Of a stretch of 64,000 nt of DNA, positions 14,201-25,200 are shown piece by piece; position 1 is the first letter of the stretch; each line of letters begins with the position of its first letter. Source of the DNA: Atriophallophorus winterbourni (Eukaryota > Platyhelminthes > Trematoda > Plagiorchiida > Microphallidae); the NCBI GenBank assembly GCA_013407085.1, contig JACCGJ010001514.1:62001-126000 (forward strand), written 5' to 3'. A program made the translations under genes and the position numbers. Below the pieces are notes generated by a model. The model was not told where the DNA came from. It saw only the letters and a list, made by a program, of their open reading frames with translations, and did no database searches.

Positions 14201-17200
14201 TATGAAAACGTACAAGGCAAAACACCACTCATTCGGAAACGGTGATCTACTTACTTTGTTCTGGTGGAGGATATGGATAGCCAGGCGTTGAACCAGGAGG
14301 TATTCCATCTTTCGAAATTGAAATATGGTATAAGGCGTGTCAAAAATTTTACTCAGTTGCAAGAAAAATGTCGAAACTCGATTACTCATTGAAAAGGGTT
14401 TTAACGTTGCCAAAATCAAAGTGAATATGAACGGAAATCAGTTCGAGTGTTTGATTTATGTAGTGCGTTTGTTGTAGAAGGAACAATATCGAGTTGCTAG
14501 GATGAATTATTGGATATTGCAATGCTATAGGTCGTTTCAAGATTCAAGAATTTATGGTCACAAAAGCACATAGCTTCACAATTACCATATCATAGTAAAT
14601 ATTCGTTCAGGAAATAGGTATAAAATAAACATATAATGTCAAGTATAGTCAAGTTGTATAGTTACCATGAGTCAATAGGCAGGTGTCGTCAAATCGTTAT
14701 GCAACAAATAAGTATCCAAATTTCGAATAAACGTTTCGATGCTGGGAGAGATGACAAGAGTTTCGGGAAGGGAATTCCAAAGGAAACAGACACGTACACA
14801 ATGAAAAATATCGGCGACAGCTGATACGGGAGTGGGGAATTTGCAGTGTCGCTGAGTGGCTGCGTGTATGACGTGACTTACGGTATTCAAATAAGTGTTT
14901 TAAGGGATGATGTGGGGTATTTAATATTTTGTATGTCAGTATCACATCGCTTCGAATGCTTCTTTGAGGGTGAGTGGGGAGCCTCAGTTTTTACAATCGT
15001 TCCTCGTACGTTAATTTCCGGAAACCTCTTACGAGTTTGGTTGCGCGATGGTATATTTTGTCAAGCAATAGTATATCCTTTCTTAACCAGCTTGTGATGC
15101 ATGCTCCATGGTTGGAATTATATAGGCTTTCATGATGGTGGGCAACGTTCCAGGTGAGAAGGTTCTGAAAATCCGTCGCAGCATACCTAGAAGCTTGGAA
15201 GCACGCTTGTAGATAACCTCACAATGCAGGCTGTTCTCCAGGCTGCCGTATTCCAGACTCCAAGATCCCTTTTCGATTCGGTCCAGCTCAAAATCGTCCG
15301 CCCAAAGTGATATTGGTACTGGAATGGGTTACCAATTTGCAACACCTTGCATTTTTGGAAATTGAATGGCAAATTATTCCGTACCGACCATTCATGTAGG
15401 GCATCTAGATCACGTTGCAGATGTACACAGTCCGCAGTTGTTTTTATCCGTGTCCAAAGTTTAATGTCATCAGTATGCGAGCGTCTCTGGTAGGTCGTTG
15501 ATGTAAGCCAAGAAAAGTACTGGCCCGAGGCTTGCGGCAATTCCAAAATTCCTGTGGCGTTGAACACTTTTGAATAACAATACTTTTACATGTATTATGA
15601 TTGGAAGGTTAATAGAATCAATTTTGGAGCAGCCTAAGCTACGGGATACCAATTTCAACAAAAATACAATATTTCTACCAGGACTTTTATGACATTACTA
15701 CTGGGTATTTCTAAGCTTGTCATTGCCGCAAAATTCACTCCCGCAGATTAGTTTGATTAAGTCGGCGTCTGAACGCCTATACCCTTCCTGCTATCCCCAC
15801 CATTTGCTTATTTCGTTTCAACGGTTTACATACGTGCATCTTTGGTATTCTTGCCCAGTCGTACCATAAAAATGCATTCTACAGGTTATTAGAAGAAATG
15901 GATATTAGTATGATGATATGGTATGAAAGAAAGTGTCGATTGTGCTTTTACCAAAAGGGGAGACACGGAATATATCATGTAAAGCACCAATGAAATGCTT
16001 TCGCTGCGGCAGTGTAAAACAGTTTGGCTACAAGGAAACAAACTGATTCGACTAATAACCGCGTATGTTTTGATTATGTGAATAAAGCACATGAAATATT
16101 ACACCACAATGTCTCAGTCAAGTAATAATGGTTTTCTGTTGCTTGTCGCAATAAATCATGTGTCCCTATCATCGAAACCATTTAGGAACATACCAACAGC
16201 GCGGTCACCATTGACAGTCGTTTAACTATTGTATATCTTGTATAGCTAATATCATTCAATGCTGACTGGGTACTGAACTATTTTTGGCATTTATAATCAT
16301 AGTTCTAAATGAAATCACTAAGAGCGCTTGTGGTAATCTGAATGGAAATTTCGCGACTTGTATTGCTTTTGAAATCCTGAGTGGTTTTTCTTCGTGTTGT
16401 TTCATGTTATCCCGTTGCATACATAAATAGTACCTCACATTAACTAACCTTCCGCGCAAAGATAATCACATTGCAGAATAATCCAGACATTTTGATGATT
16501 CATCAATGAAGTGAGACGAACAAGCGAAGGGAATTGGGAGAACAGTGTCTACAGGAATAATACACACACGGATCAACTCTTGAACTTCCACAGCAAACCA
16601 TAAACGCAGCTGGGTTAGAATCATATTCAAAAGAGCAGCAACACATTGCAGCACACGGGAATCAAGAAGATAAGAAGAATACCCGTTTAGTGTTCCGGAA
16701 GAATGGATACCCAAGAAAGTTCGTACTACGCAACAAGTTCAACCGTACCCAACAAAGAATGTGTAGAATATATCATAAATAGCAGCACGGGTCCTTCGGC
16801 CATTTGGAATAGAAGTCGTGCACAAACCCGCGTCAACATTACGCATTTTATATACATTTTCCAATGAATACCAATTATAAGTCACTTCGAAAGAAGTTTT
16901 GCTGATGATGTTATCTAGCTTGATGACGAAACGTCCAACAACACCTTCACAAGTTTGGCGAACACCATCTGAACTACATCCTCATCATGAGCTACGTATA
17001 TTCTTATCTATTGCTGAATGTAGGCTTTAATCTGCTAATTACATTATTAACATTTTGTTGAGTTAATGATTTCAAAGCCTAATCAGATCGATTGTTATCC
17101 AGAATCTATTACTAGCTGTCGCCTGTTTAGGAAATATTCAAGGTCAAATGCTGTGAAAGTACTCCGCATTATGTACACTTAACCATGTGGTACAAGTAGG

Positions 17201-19605
17201 AACGAAAAATCTTCGTTATTCTCTTTAAATTACCCTTTAGTAGCAGTTGGCATTTGAATTTATGTAATACTTGTTACCATGTTCACATTAGCTATTGCTC
17301 ACAGCTGCAACAAGTTTGTCACATTTGATGTTCTGGAATAGAGAGCTACAAAAGTCATTGATGCGTCTTCCTTCAAAAATTGGGTTCCAATGTTGTCACA
17401 GCCGGGGGTGGCAGTGGGGATGAGCTCCCACTGTCTATAAAATGCTCCCATAAAGCGTGTATCTCAAACAGCCTCTGACAACCAAAGCCCAGCTCCTGGC
17501 CTACACGTGGCGGAACTGCTTCTACTGACAGAAGAAGGGGCGAAGGCGGATGACTGGCGCCTCAAAACCAGTTCGCTCCGGGGAGATGGAGCTCGTTAGC
17601 CTGGGAGGGCAGTCCATCTAAGGGAAGAAAAACCCTGATTCCAAACCTCCGCTGACTTGCGCATATCCGATTGCGGGAAAGGCTTCGGGAGTGAACCCTG
17701 AGGAAAAATCCCCGCTGCCTTGCGTGAAGACTTTTGAGTCAAAGGCTCCGGGTGGCGTCCCCTAAGCTAACACCCTACTTCGGCCGTCGCAACCGGGTAG
17801 TATGTCGCCTTCAACAAGAACCATGGAACCTTCAAAAATTTATTCCCTTTTGGGTAGATTTGTGGAAAACATTATAAATAATAATGCTTAGAATTTTCAC
17901 ATTGTTTATGTGGGACTGCAAGTGTGTGATTTATAGGGCTGAAAATGAAATCATTCCTTAGAATCAACGTGATTAGCGAGTGACCTTTCACGCTCACCTG
18001 CTGGCCGAACATACATCACCGGGTGAGGTGGAGGCGGCGGGTACGGAGGATACGGGTAACTGGGGGGCACACCAGTCGGGGTACCTAAAACAAACAAAAT
18101 GGCTCGGATGACTAACACGCGATAATTTATTTTATCGTGAATTTATTTGATCGCAGGGCAATTTTGAAAATGTTATAAGTACAGTAATTAAAGTAATGTG
18201 TTGCTCACATCCCCATCCCTTACACACCACTACCGGTTTCTGGCTGTTTGCCGTCGATCAGGTTCAGTGAGCCTTGAAACAGTGGTAAAGTGGTAAACAA
18301 GGTTATACTTGTATGCCACTGTTACATAGGGTTCGTACAACGAACCACGATGTTCAAACACAGAATCACAAAGTGATTCTTGGTCAACCACTCGTGGCGT
18401 TTATGGATGACCAAAGTAATGTGCTGCTCACATCCCCATCCCTTACACACCACTACCGGTTTCTGGCTGGTTGCCGTCGTCAGGTGGAGACAGTAAGATC
18501 AGGTTCAGTGAGCCTTGAAACAGTGTTAAAGTGGTAAACAAGGTTATACTTGTATGCCACTGCTACATAGGGTTCGTACAACGAACCACGATGTTCAAAC
18601 ACAGAATCACAAAGTGATTCTTGGTCAAGCACTCATGGCGCTTATGGATGACCAAAGTAATGTGTTGCTCATCCCCATCATTACACCAATACCGGTTTCT
18701 GGCTGTTTGCCGTCATAACAGTGGCATACAAGTATAATTTTGTTTAAAGTAATTAAGTTTGTTAGATTGTCTTCCGAGTTCCTGTTTGCTTTATAGGTCA
18801 CTATATATACATCATTATCGGTTGTGCGCCGGTTGCGCCCATTAGGTAGAAGAGGCGAGCTCACGTTACGTGTACATCGGGACATTGGTGCAATGGTAAA
18901 TTGCAAACATTTGTTGCCACCGCTGAATTAGATCATCATTGTGAAACATTATAGATGAAAACGTTGCTCCTGTGCAGTGATACATCTCGTGTAATATTTT
19001 CTCTAAGAAAGCATTCGTGAGGCGATTGGCAAATAACTTTGCGCTTCCGAATGATGCAGAATTTAGGATAAACGTGCATCCATGACAAAATTAAAATGCT
19101 TAACTTCGGTTCGTGCAAAGTGACTGTATCGCTCCGAGACAGATTATATGATCAGCGGAATTCATGGTAATCACGGATTTTATGGTAAAAAAGATAACAC
19201 TTTACACCTCTGACTGTACGGCACTTTGCTTGGATTAGGCTTGTGCTCACATCCCCATCCCTTACACACCACTACCGGTTTTCATACATCATACATACGA
19301 GATTACAATATGAATGAAAATGTGAAAAATACAATACTATAAAAGGAGTAGATAATATCAAATGTAAGGCTCACGAATGACGTTCTTCACGATGATATAC
19401 CACTATTTAAATACAACCTCATAACAGTGGATAGTAAATTATATTTCAATCATTTATTTCATGAGATATAGAAATTTCATTTCAAATTATCAGGAGCTAA
19501 TTTTAAGACAATTACTTTACAACACTGAATGTGCAATATGCTCTCAATAACGAACAATTTGTGTATTAATGATTAAGACTTACCACCTTGTATTGGAGGT
19601 TGCAT
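5245..19605 (-). CDS. Lifeguard/TMBIM-family membrane protein with proline-rich N-terminus (LFG-A), complete
   Basis: Minus-strand exons, 5' to 3': 19605-19584, 18084-17998, 14308-14255, 12547-12494, 11830-11739, 11660-11596, 11560-11507, 11427-11337, 10111-9881, 6631-6584, 5391-5245. All splice sites are GT-AG and phases agree throughout, giving 945 nt (314 aa). The N-terminal ~75 residues are rich in Pro, Tyr and Gly (YPYPPYPPPPPHP, PGYPYPPPEQ), as in lifeguard/GRINA proteins. The membrane domain follows: RLRNAFIRKVYTILFIQL, FTLACCPNVRRHFPWN, TTKIDFTKC, then the signature LAFDTQLIIGGRKYEM and EDYIYGALQLYMDIMN. Both Asp residues that form the conserved acidic pair of the BAX-inhibitor-1 superfamily are present. 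Known members are seven-helix ER/Golgi/plasma-membrane proteins that affect calcium leak and apoptosis; that role here is by family. The start ATG is the least certain part: an in-frame TGA lies 21 nt upstream, but 19610-19584 could instead be a 27-nt internal exon. Confidence 0.87.
5392..6583. other. LFG-A last intron, nothing recognised
   Basis: A 1.19-kb intron between the small 48-nt transmembrane exon and the last exon. I see no repeat or gene in it. Confidence 0.6.
7075..7175 (+). repeat. SINE-like family A, 3' fragment
   Basis: Shares CATATCTGTCTAGGCATGGG, CCCACGTGCAGTC and ATCAGGCTTGTGCTTTCATA with the complete copies, but is diverged. It lies in an LFG-A intron. Confidence 0.75.
7176..7740. 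other. LFG-A intron stretch without recognised content
   Basis: Several short open frames overlap here but none has a recognisable domain or codon pattern. The segment is flanked by SINE-like and CR1-like repeats. Confidence 0.5.
7745..9185 (+). mobile_element. CR1-like LINE copy 1 (reverse transcriptase, broken)
   Basis: Plus-strand relic in an LFG-A intron. It starts with a small separate piece of the RT C-terminus (7755-7850; translated SQAWTPWL), then a longer fragment. The RT core is readable: HACYLDISKAFDCVNHS at about 8060, SGVPQGSVLGPIF at about 8240, then a frameshift near 8280, then LLFADDIKMWTQ at about 8330. The catalytic Asp pair is intact but stops and frameshifts follow. The 3' end shows the family tail motif with CTTTGAACTTTGAA near 9165. 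It is non-functional. Confidence 0.85.
9186..9880. other. LFG-A intron; small CR1-like 3' tail remnant
   Basis: At about 9325-9360 a piece resembling the CR1-like 3' terminus occurs (TATATGCTTTTTAGACCATT). The open frame at 9385-9624 is hydrophobic and AT-rich with no family match; I treat it as chance. Confidence 0.5.
10112..11336. other. LFG-A intron, nothing recognised
   Basis: A 1.2-kb intron interrupting the membrane domain at a phase-0 site shared with LFG-B (where it is 620 bp). I could not assign any repeat. Confidence 0.6.
12548..14254. other. LFG-A intron, nothing recognised
   Basis: It contains a 132-codon plus-strand open frame at 13346-13744 with no recognisable domain and no coding context. 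I see no clear repeat. Confidence 0.5.
14530..15665 (-). mobile_element. CR1-like LINE copy 2 (5'-truncated, minus strand)
   Basis: Minus-strand relic in an LFG-A intron, covering the last half of ORF2. Visible, 5' to 3': AYINDLPET, DDIKLWTRI, PFNFQKCKVLQIG, SKRDLGVW, then PHHPLKHLFEYR, HSATLQIPHSR and FPLEFPSRN in shifted frames. This is the same family as copies 1, 3 and 4. The 3' terminus is near 14540. It is broken by several frameshifts. Confidence 0.82.
15666..17390. other. LFG-A intron stretch, nothing recognised
   Basis: About 1.7 kb with no recognisable coding region. The 60-90 codon open frames here lack domains or splice context. Confidence 0.55.
17395..17835 (+). repeat. GC-rich repeat-like block, possibly the 5' region of an RTE-like element
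   Basis: Base composition is visibly richer in G+C than the flanks, with many CCGGG, GGGG and CTCCGG runs, and the edges are sharp (CACAGCCGGGGGTGGCAG to AAGAACCATGG). No open frame of note. Such blocks resemble 5' untranslated regions of RTE-type LINEs as I remember them, but no domain proves it. It lies in an LFG-A intron. Confidence 0.45.
18188..18725 (+). repeat. SINE-like family B, imperfect tandem (about 2.3 units)
   Basis: The start motif CTCACATCCCCATCCCTTAC occurs at about 18204 and 18427, and a shorter form at about 18667, giving units of about 223 and 240 bp. Each unit carries CCACTACCGGTTTCTGGCTG, then a block with GTATGCCACTG, CGAACCACGATGTTCAAACA, CAGAATCACAAAGTGATTCT and CTTATGGATGACCAAAGTAA, before the next start. 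The first unit lacks about 17 bp present in the second. Fragments occur elsewhere in the window (19240, 34600, 45850, 62650, 63978). Confidence 0.85.
19213..19285 (+). repeat. Junction of SINE-like family A and family B fragments
   Basis: A piece of family A (CTGACTGTACGGCACTTTGC to AGGCTTGTG) runs straight into a piece of family B (CTCACATCCCCATCCCTTAC to CCGGTTTTC). Confidence 0.75.
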
Positions 19606-20125
19606 TTTACCTATTCCATCATTTCAACTCATGGGATTTCAAATAATGATTATCGATTATACGCGGTTAAATTGTAACACAATTGATGAGAGTGCTTGGG
19701 CTCCTGAACAGATATAGCTTCAAATTGCTCGTGATACGAAGGATTACGATCATCGTCTACCGTTAAAATATCGCTTGATGGCACTGCATTAACATTTCGT
19801 ATATTTTACGATTCGACATTTATAGTTAGGAAAGGGACCAGTCGTAAACATTAATTGCGTGAAACTATATATAAATATAAAAATCGAGTAATCGAGTATT
19901 CGCCCGATCGGCAGTAGTTGCACCTCGACGGCGTAACGTACGTTTCACAGGCGAAAGCAGTATCTGCTCCTCCTCAGCTTGCAGCTGACGCTCTACACAG
20001 TGCCTCCAACGTCACTGATCCAGAGCATGTTCTTCCATTCCCACGGGATCAATGTCAAGAGCTGTCATATCTCTTTTTCAATCGTGTTTGAGCCGCAAGT
20101 ACAGTCTGGTCAATGGTTGACTTCC

Positions 20126-21867
20126 TCATTTTAACTCACCATAGAGTAGATAATTTGGAATACGAGATCCGGATTCGAACACGGAAATGGATAAGGGTGA
20201 GAAAGTGTGCGTGGAGAAACCACATACTGCAGGCAACACCTCAATACTGGGAATCCTACAGTTTCTAGAGGAACAAATTTACTAAACTTGTCCAGGAGGA
20301 TTAAGGAGATTATCATATCAATCTGATTTATAAAACTGAACGAAACCCTAAGCTCCTCTGCCAGATCGTGAACAATAAGGCAAGGGTAAAGCCTGGCGTT
20401 TCCGCTTTACTTACTACGACTATAGCTATATCCACTGCTCTAGAAACCGCCAACGAAATCGTTCAATTTTACTCTAAAGTGTTCTACCCTAACGAGCGCT
20501 TGTGTTATGTTATGTCTGCATTAAGAGTACAAATTAACACAATACACGAAATCGCTCTGAACCCCGAGAGTGTCCTGGTGAGGTTACTCGGGTGAAATAC
20601 AAAAACTCGCCGGGTGCTGACGAAATAACACCGTTCCTCGTACAATAAGGCGCCCATGCTCTATTCTCCACTCTCGGATATTTTCAACCAGTCACCGAGT
20701 TGTATCAAGGCTCCTACTGACTGGAAAAGTGGATTAATCACTCCAATATATAACCGCGGGAACCGATCCGATGTGTCTAACTACAGACCAGTCAGTCAGA
20801 CCTCTCTCTAAACTTTTCGAACGATTTTTAGCTGATGAACTTATCAAACATTTGGAACAAAATATGCTTCTTTCCATCGTACAGCACGGATTCAGGTCAT
20901 TTACAAGCGTGCTTCAAAGCTTCTAGGTATGCTTCGACGGATCTTCAGAACCTTTACGCCTGGAACATTGCCAAGAATCATGAAGACCTACTTAATTCCC
21001 ACAATGGAACATGCATCGCAAGCATGGACTCCGTGGATGAAAAAAGATATATTCTTGCTTGACAGGATATATCATCGTGCAACTAAACTCGTGCGTGGTT
21101 TTCGAGACCTTACATACGAGGAAAGGTTGAAAAAGCTAAAGCTCCCCACTCCCCTTCAACGTAGACTTCGAAGTGACGTTATCATTACTTACAAAATATT
21201 GAATACTCCAGATCATTCACTCAAACATTTGTTCAAATACCGTGAATCAGGAATTACACGTAGCCACTCAGCGGCACTACAAATTCCCCATTCCCGTACT
21301 AACTGTCTCCGATATTTCTATTCGGTACGTGTCTGTTTCCTGTGGAATGCCCTTCCCGAAGCAATTATCACCTCTCCCTGTATCAAAACATTCACTCAGA
21401 CCTTGGACACTTATTTGTTACATAACGATTTGACGATGCCTGTGCATTGACTCAGGGTAAGCATATTACTTGACTCTAGTGACATCGTATAATTGTTTTT
21501 TATACCTCTTATTGAACGCATATTTACTATGATATGGTAATTGTGAAGCTATGTGCTTTTGTGACCATAAATTCTTGAATGACACTCCTGCCTCACCAAT
21601 CTTCTCATAACTCTTGATAACTGGACTCGAGTTGTGGATAATTGATACACCCCACTGTGAGGTGTATGTAATGGAAATGTACGCAAATGAGCATTTTGAT
21701 AAGTATATGTTGACAAAATCCAACCTCGCACCCGAATACATAAGCTGACTTTACGTATTGTTGAAACATCTTTGTTGTTTTTAGCATTCCCTATATTTTT
21801 AATCTATGGTTACTGTAAAGTATTTGCTTTTTGGACCATTAAATCTTTGAATTACTTTGAATATTCC
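20126..21867 (+). mobile_element. CR1-like LINE copy 3 (internally deleted)
   Basis: Plus-strand copy. It begins in the endonuclease-RT linker (IRTRKWIRVRKCAW near 20155), continues through NNKARVKPGVSALLTTT (20370) and SNYRPVSQTSL (20780). At about 20920 it jumps from the start of the RT (HGFRS) directly to LRRIFRTFTPGTLPRIMKTY, so the palm with SKAFD and FADD is missing. The 3' third is open from 20929 to 21450: MEHASQAWTPWMKKD, RGFRDLTYEERLKKL, LKHLFKYRES, VCFLWNALPEA. The tail at 21826-21867 shows GGACCATTAAATCTTTGAAT and repeats of ATTACTTTGA. It cannot be autonomous. Confidence 0.85.
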
Positions 21868-22057
21868 ATTCTGTAGAAATGACCCTGCCAGTGTGGCTGG
21901 CACTGTTTCAGTAGGGTGAACATGATCTGTAGACCAGCTTTAGAAATTACTTCAGCATAATTGAATATATGTCACTTTGTCCATCCACGATATGTTCAAC
22001 ATGCAACGGGTGATCCTTAAATGGCAAGCATTCGTCTTCCATTCGGCTCTTGCGTGG

Positions 22058-24795
22058 ATTCAAAGTAATTCAAAGTAATTCAAAGTTTTAATGGTCCAAA
22101 AAGCGAATACTTTACGGTAACCACAGATTAAAAATATAGGGAATTCATAAAAAAACAACACAAATATGGAAAGTCAGCACGTGTATTCAGGTGCAAAGTT
22201 GGGTTTGGTCAACATATAATTGTCAAGTTCAGCCTTGAACATGTTCAAGCTTGTTGCGCCAATGATGTGTGGGGGCAGGGAGTTCCATAGAAAACAGACT
22301 CTGACAGCAAAAAACCTTCGACAATTTGATCTGGAGTGTGGAATAATTAACTTGTAGCCATGCGATCTGCTACCACGTGCTTCTTGCCGATGAAACAGGT
22401 GTTCAAGTGGGTGATCCACTGTATGCAGAATGTTGAAAAGCAGGATCAAGTCACACCTGAGACGACGGTACGAAAAGTCAAAGAGGTTTAGCGTTGCAAT
22501 CCGCTCCTCGTATGGCCTGTTGTATAGACCGGTCACCAGTTTTGTAGCGCGGTGGTATACCCGTTGCAGCAAGGTCATGTCCTTTTGTAACCATGGGGAC
22601 CATGCTTGAACAGCATACTCCATTGTTGGTCTGATATAGGTGTTAATTATACGTGGGAGTATCTGCTTTGAGAAACGACCAAAGATCCTTCTGAGCAATG
22701 CTAAGATTTGGCAGGACTTTTTGTATACAACAGAACAGTGCCGTGAAGACTTCAGGTTACTGCTAATCCACACGCCCAGGTCTTTCTCTTCAGTAACCCA
22801 TGAAAGTTGCTGAGATCCCAGAGAGTATGTGAATTCGAATGATTTACCGACGTTCAACATTTTACATTTTTGGATGTTGAATGGTAAGCAGTTCCGCAAG
22901 GACCAATTATGAAGTGCTTCGAGATCTTTTTGGAGAATTTGGCAATCTTCTATGGTGCGTATGCTAGTCCAGACTTTGATGTCATCCGCAAATAAAATGA
23001 TTTTTCTGCGTACGATTTCGGGTATATCATTCGCGTACACGAGGAAGAGTATTGGCCCCAAGACTGAGCCTTGAGGTACGCCACTTGTAACTTCTACTGG
23101 GCTGGATAGTGCCCCATCAACTCTAACCCTTATAACTCTACCAGTCAAGTAATCCTTTATCCAGGCCAATAGTCTGCCGCACACCCCGAGCTGCTCCAAT
23201 TTTGTAGTAGTATGCTGTGGTTAACACGGTCAAAAGCTTTAGACATGTCCAAGTAACAAGCATGGATAGGGCATCCATCGTCCACGGCTCGAGTCCAATT
23301 ATCAAGAGTTATGAGAAGATTGGTGAGACAGGAGTGTCTTGTCCTGAATCCGTGCTGTGCGATGAAAATCAGTTATTTTGTTCCAAATGTTTAATGAGTT
23401 CGTCAGCCACAAGTCGTTCGAGAACTTTAGAGACCACTGGCAATAACGTGACTGGTCTGTAGTTAGACACATCAGATCGGTTCCCTCCTTTGTATATCGA
23501 AGTGAATAGTCCACTTTTCCAGTCATTAGCAACCTTGCTACAACTCAAGGACAGGTTGAAAAGTCAAGAGAGTGGTGAGAATAAAGCATGGGCGCATTGC
23601 TTTAGGATGAATGGTGTTATTTTATCAGCACCCGGGGATTTTTTTGTATTTAACCCGCGTAGCTTTACCAGGACACTCTCGGGTTTCACAACGATTTCGT
23701 GTATTGTATTCTGCGATCTGAATGCAGATATATCATAGGATACGCGCTCGTTAGGGTAGAACACTCTAGAGTAAAATTGAGCGAGTTCGTTAGCGGCTTC
23801 GAGAGCTGTGGATGTAGTTCCAGTCGTAGTAAGTAAAGCGGAAACACCTGGCTTTACCCTTGCCTTTCTGTTCACGATCTGGAAGAGGAGCTTCGGATTT
23901 CGTTCAATTTTATCCATCAGATTCATTTGATACTAATCTTTATCCTCCCGTTTGTTTCTCAACAAACGGTAAGAATCCCAAGATTCAGGTGTTGAATGCA
24001 GTACGTGGATTCTCCACGCACAGTTTCTTACCTTTATCCATTTCCGTGTTCGACTCCGGATCACGAATTTGAACCCTTTTTCAGTTGTTTTGAAACATAT
24101 TTTGAGTGGAGTTCTATTTTTCGGTTGATTTTCTGAAGTATCGATGACCAGCATTGTTGGACATCAGTGCTAATCGGTGCCCAGTCGGTGACTTCTTGAA
24201 GAGACATTGATAATGCAACCGTATCGATTTTTCTTATCAACTTCTGAGCATCACTTGCTCTTTTCGCTTCAGATATATAGTCGAAAACAATGACTACATG
24301 ATCACTCTTTCCAAGAGGTGCTTCATAGCGGATATCCTCGATGACATTTTCCTCGCTAGTCAGAACAAGATCGAAATGGACGGTGTGTTTGTGCCTCTGA
24401 AGCGAGTGCTGCTTGAGATGTGGTTGAATAAAGGAATTTCGTTGAACATTTTGTAGAATAGATGATCAAGAGAGTTCACCGGTGGAATCTCGCTTTTTAG
24501 TAAATTCGGGAGATTAAAGTCACCCATGATCAGGACGTTGTTTTGATATCTGGAAACAACCAGCTGAGTTTTCTCAATTAAACTAGCATTGTATGCTTCG
24601 TCTGCTGACGGTGGTTGGTAAATCACAACAACAACACAGTTTTCACCTGTTGCTAATTCAAGTGAACACCAAAGTGTATCTTCCAGTATCAAATCATTAT
24701 CCGTGATTTCTCTGAACGTGAGGTGTTGATCATAGTAAATAGCAACACCTCCTCCTCCACGATCCATTCAAGTACGATGAAAAAGAAACATGTTT
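22058..24795 (-). mobile_element. CR1-like LINE, best-preserved copy (endonuclease to 3' end)
   Basis: Minus strand, 5' to 3'. The endonuclease part at 24767-24360 starts within MDRGGGGVAIYYD and has VLIMGDFNLP. The linker (24150-23560) includes RVKPGVSALLTTT. The RT palm gives ACYLDMSKAFDRVNHSILL at about 23230, then a one-base deletion near 23203. The 341-codon open frame 23199-22174 follows, with SGVPQGSVLGPILF, LFADDIKVWTSI, FNIQKCKMLNVG, MEYAVQAWSPWLQKD and CFLWNSLPPHI. The 3' tail reads as repeats of ATTACTTTGA. It is 5'-truncated in the endonuclease. Only a few lesions are visible, so it is younger than its neighbours. It inserted into the RTE-like relic. Confidence 0.9.
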
Positions 24796-25200
24796 GGTTT
24801 CACTGCCATACAGTAAATTATTTAGTAGGCGTCATCTTTGTCGGTCCGGTCAACTTGCGGTTGTCCAGACACGAGAGTTGCAACGGAACAACGTGACAGC
24901 TGCTCTGCCAAACCGCTTAACAATCATAATGTGTAGCAAGAGGTCATCCACAATTATTGAACCAAATATGTGAAATGATGTGTTGGCTCGAGCCGACAGT
25001 TTTCAACAGTGATAATGGGAGGCGAAAGCATACCTTGACGTTGGACTTTGGTTTTATTTATGCTTATTGTCTACCAAAAGCCTATGCATGCCGACGAAAA
25101 CCAGTCGATTAGCGACTGGAGCTGCTCTTGAGAGCGCAATACAATTTTCTTACTAAACAGGGAAGGATTAGCTACGCAGTGACAGTATGCAATTGTCTCC

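Larger units (their letters stand above)
19905..25200 (-). mobile_element. RTE-like LINE relic, interrupted by two CR1-like insertions
   Basis: Three pieces, at about 19905-20125, 21868-22057 and 24796-25190, align in order with the RTE-like copy at about 1140-1290, 1370-1610 and 1605-1870. Shared strings include CATGCTCTGTAGACC versus CATGATCTGTAGACC, CTTGCGTGG, GGTTTCACTGCCATACA and GACAGTTTTCAACGGTGATG versus GACAGTTTTCAACAGTGATA. In the first copy CTTGCGTGG and GGTTTCACTGCC are about 8 bp apart; here they are separated by 2.7 kb of CR1-like sequence. I read this as one element split by later insertions. It occupies the space between the two lifeguard genes. Confidence 0.72.

Noticed and set aside
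20131..20316. Possible first exon of LFG-A (ends TAT G at a GTGAGT donor on the minus strand)
   Set aside because: The same sequence is the antisense of the CR1-like linker (IRTRKWIRVRKCAW), also present at 24060-24140, so it belongs to the LINE.
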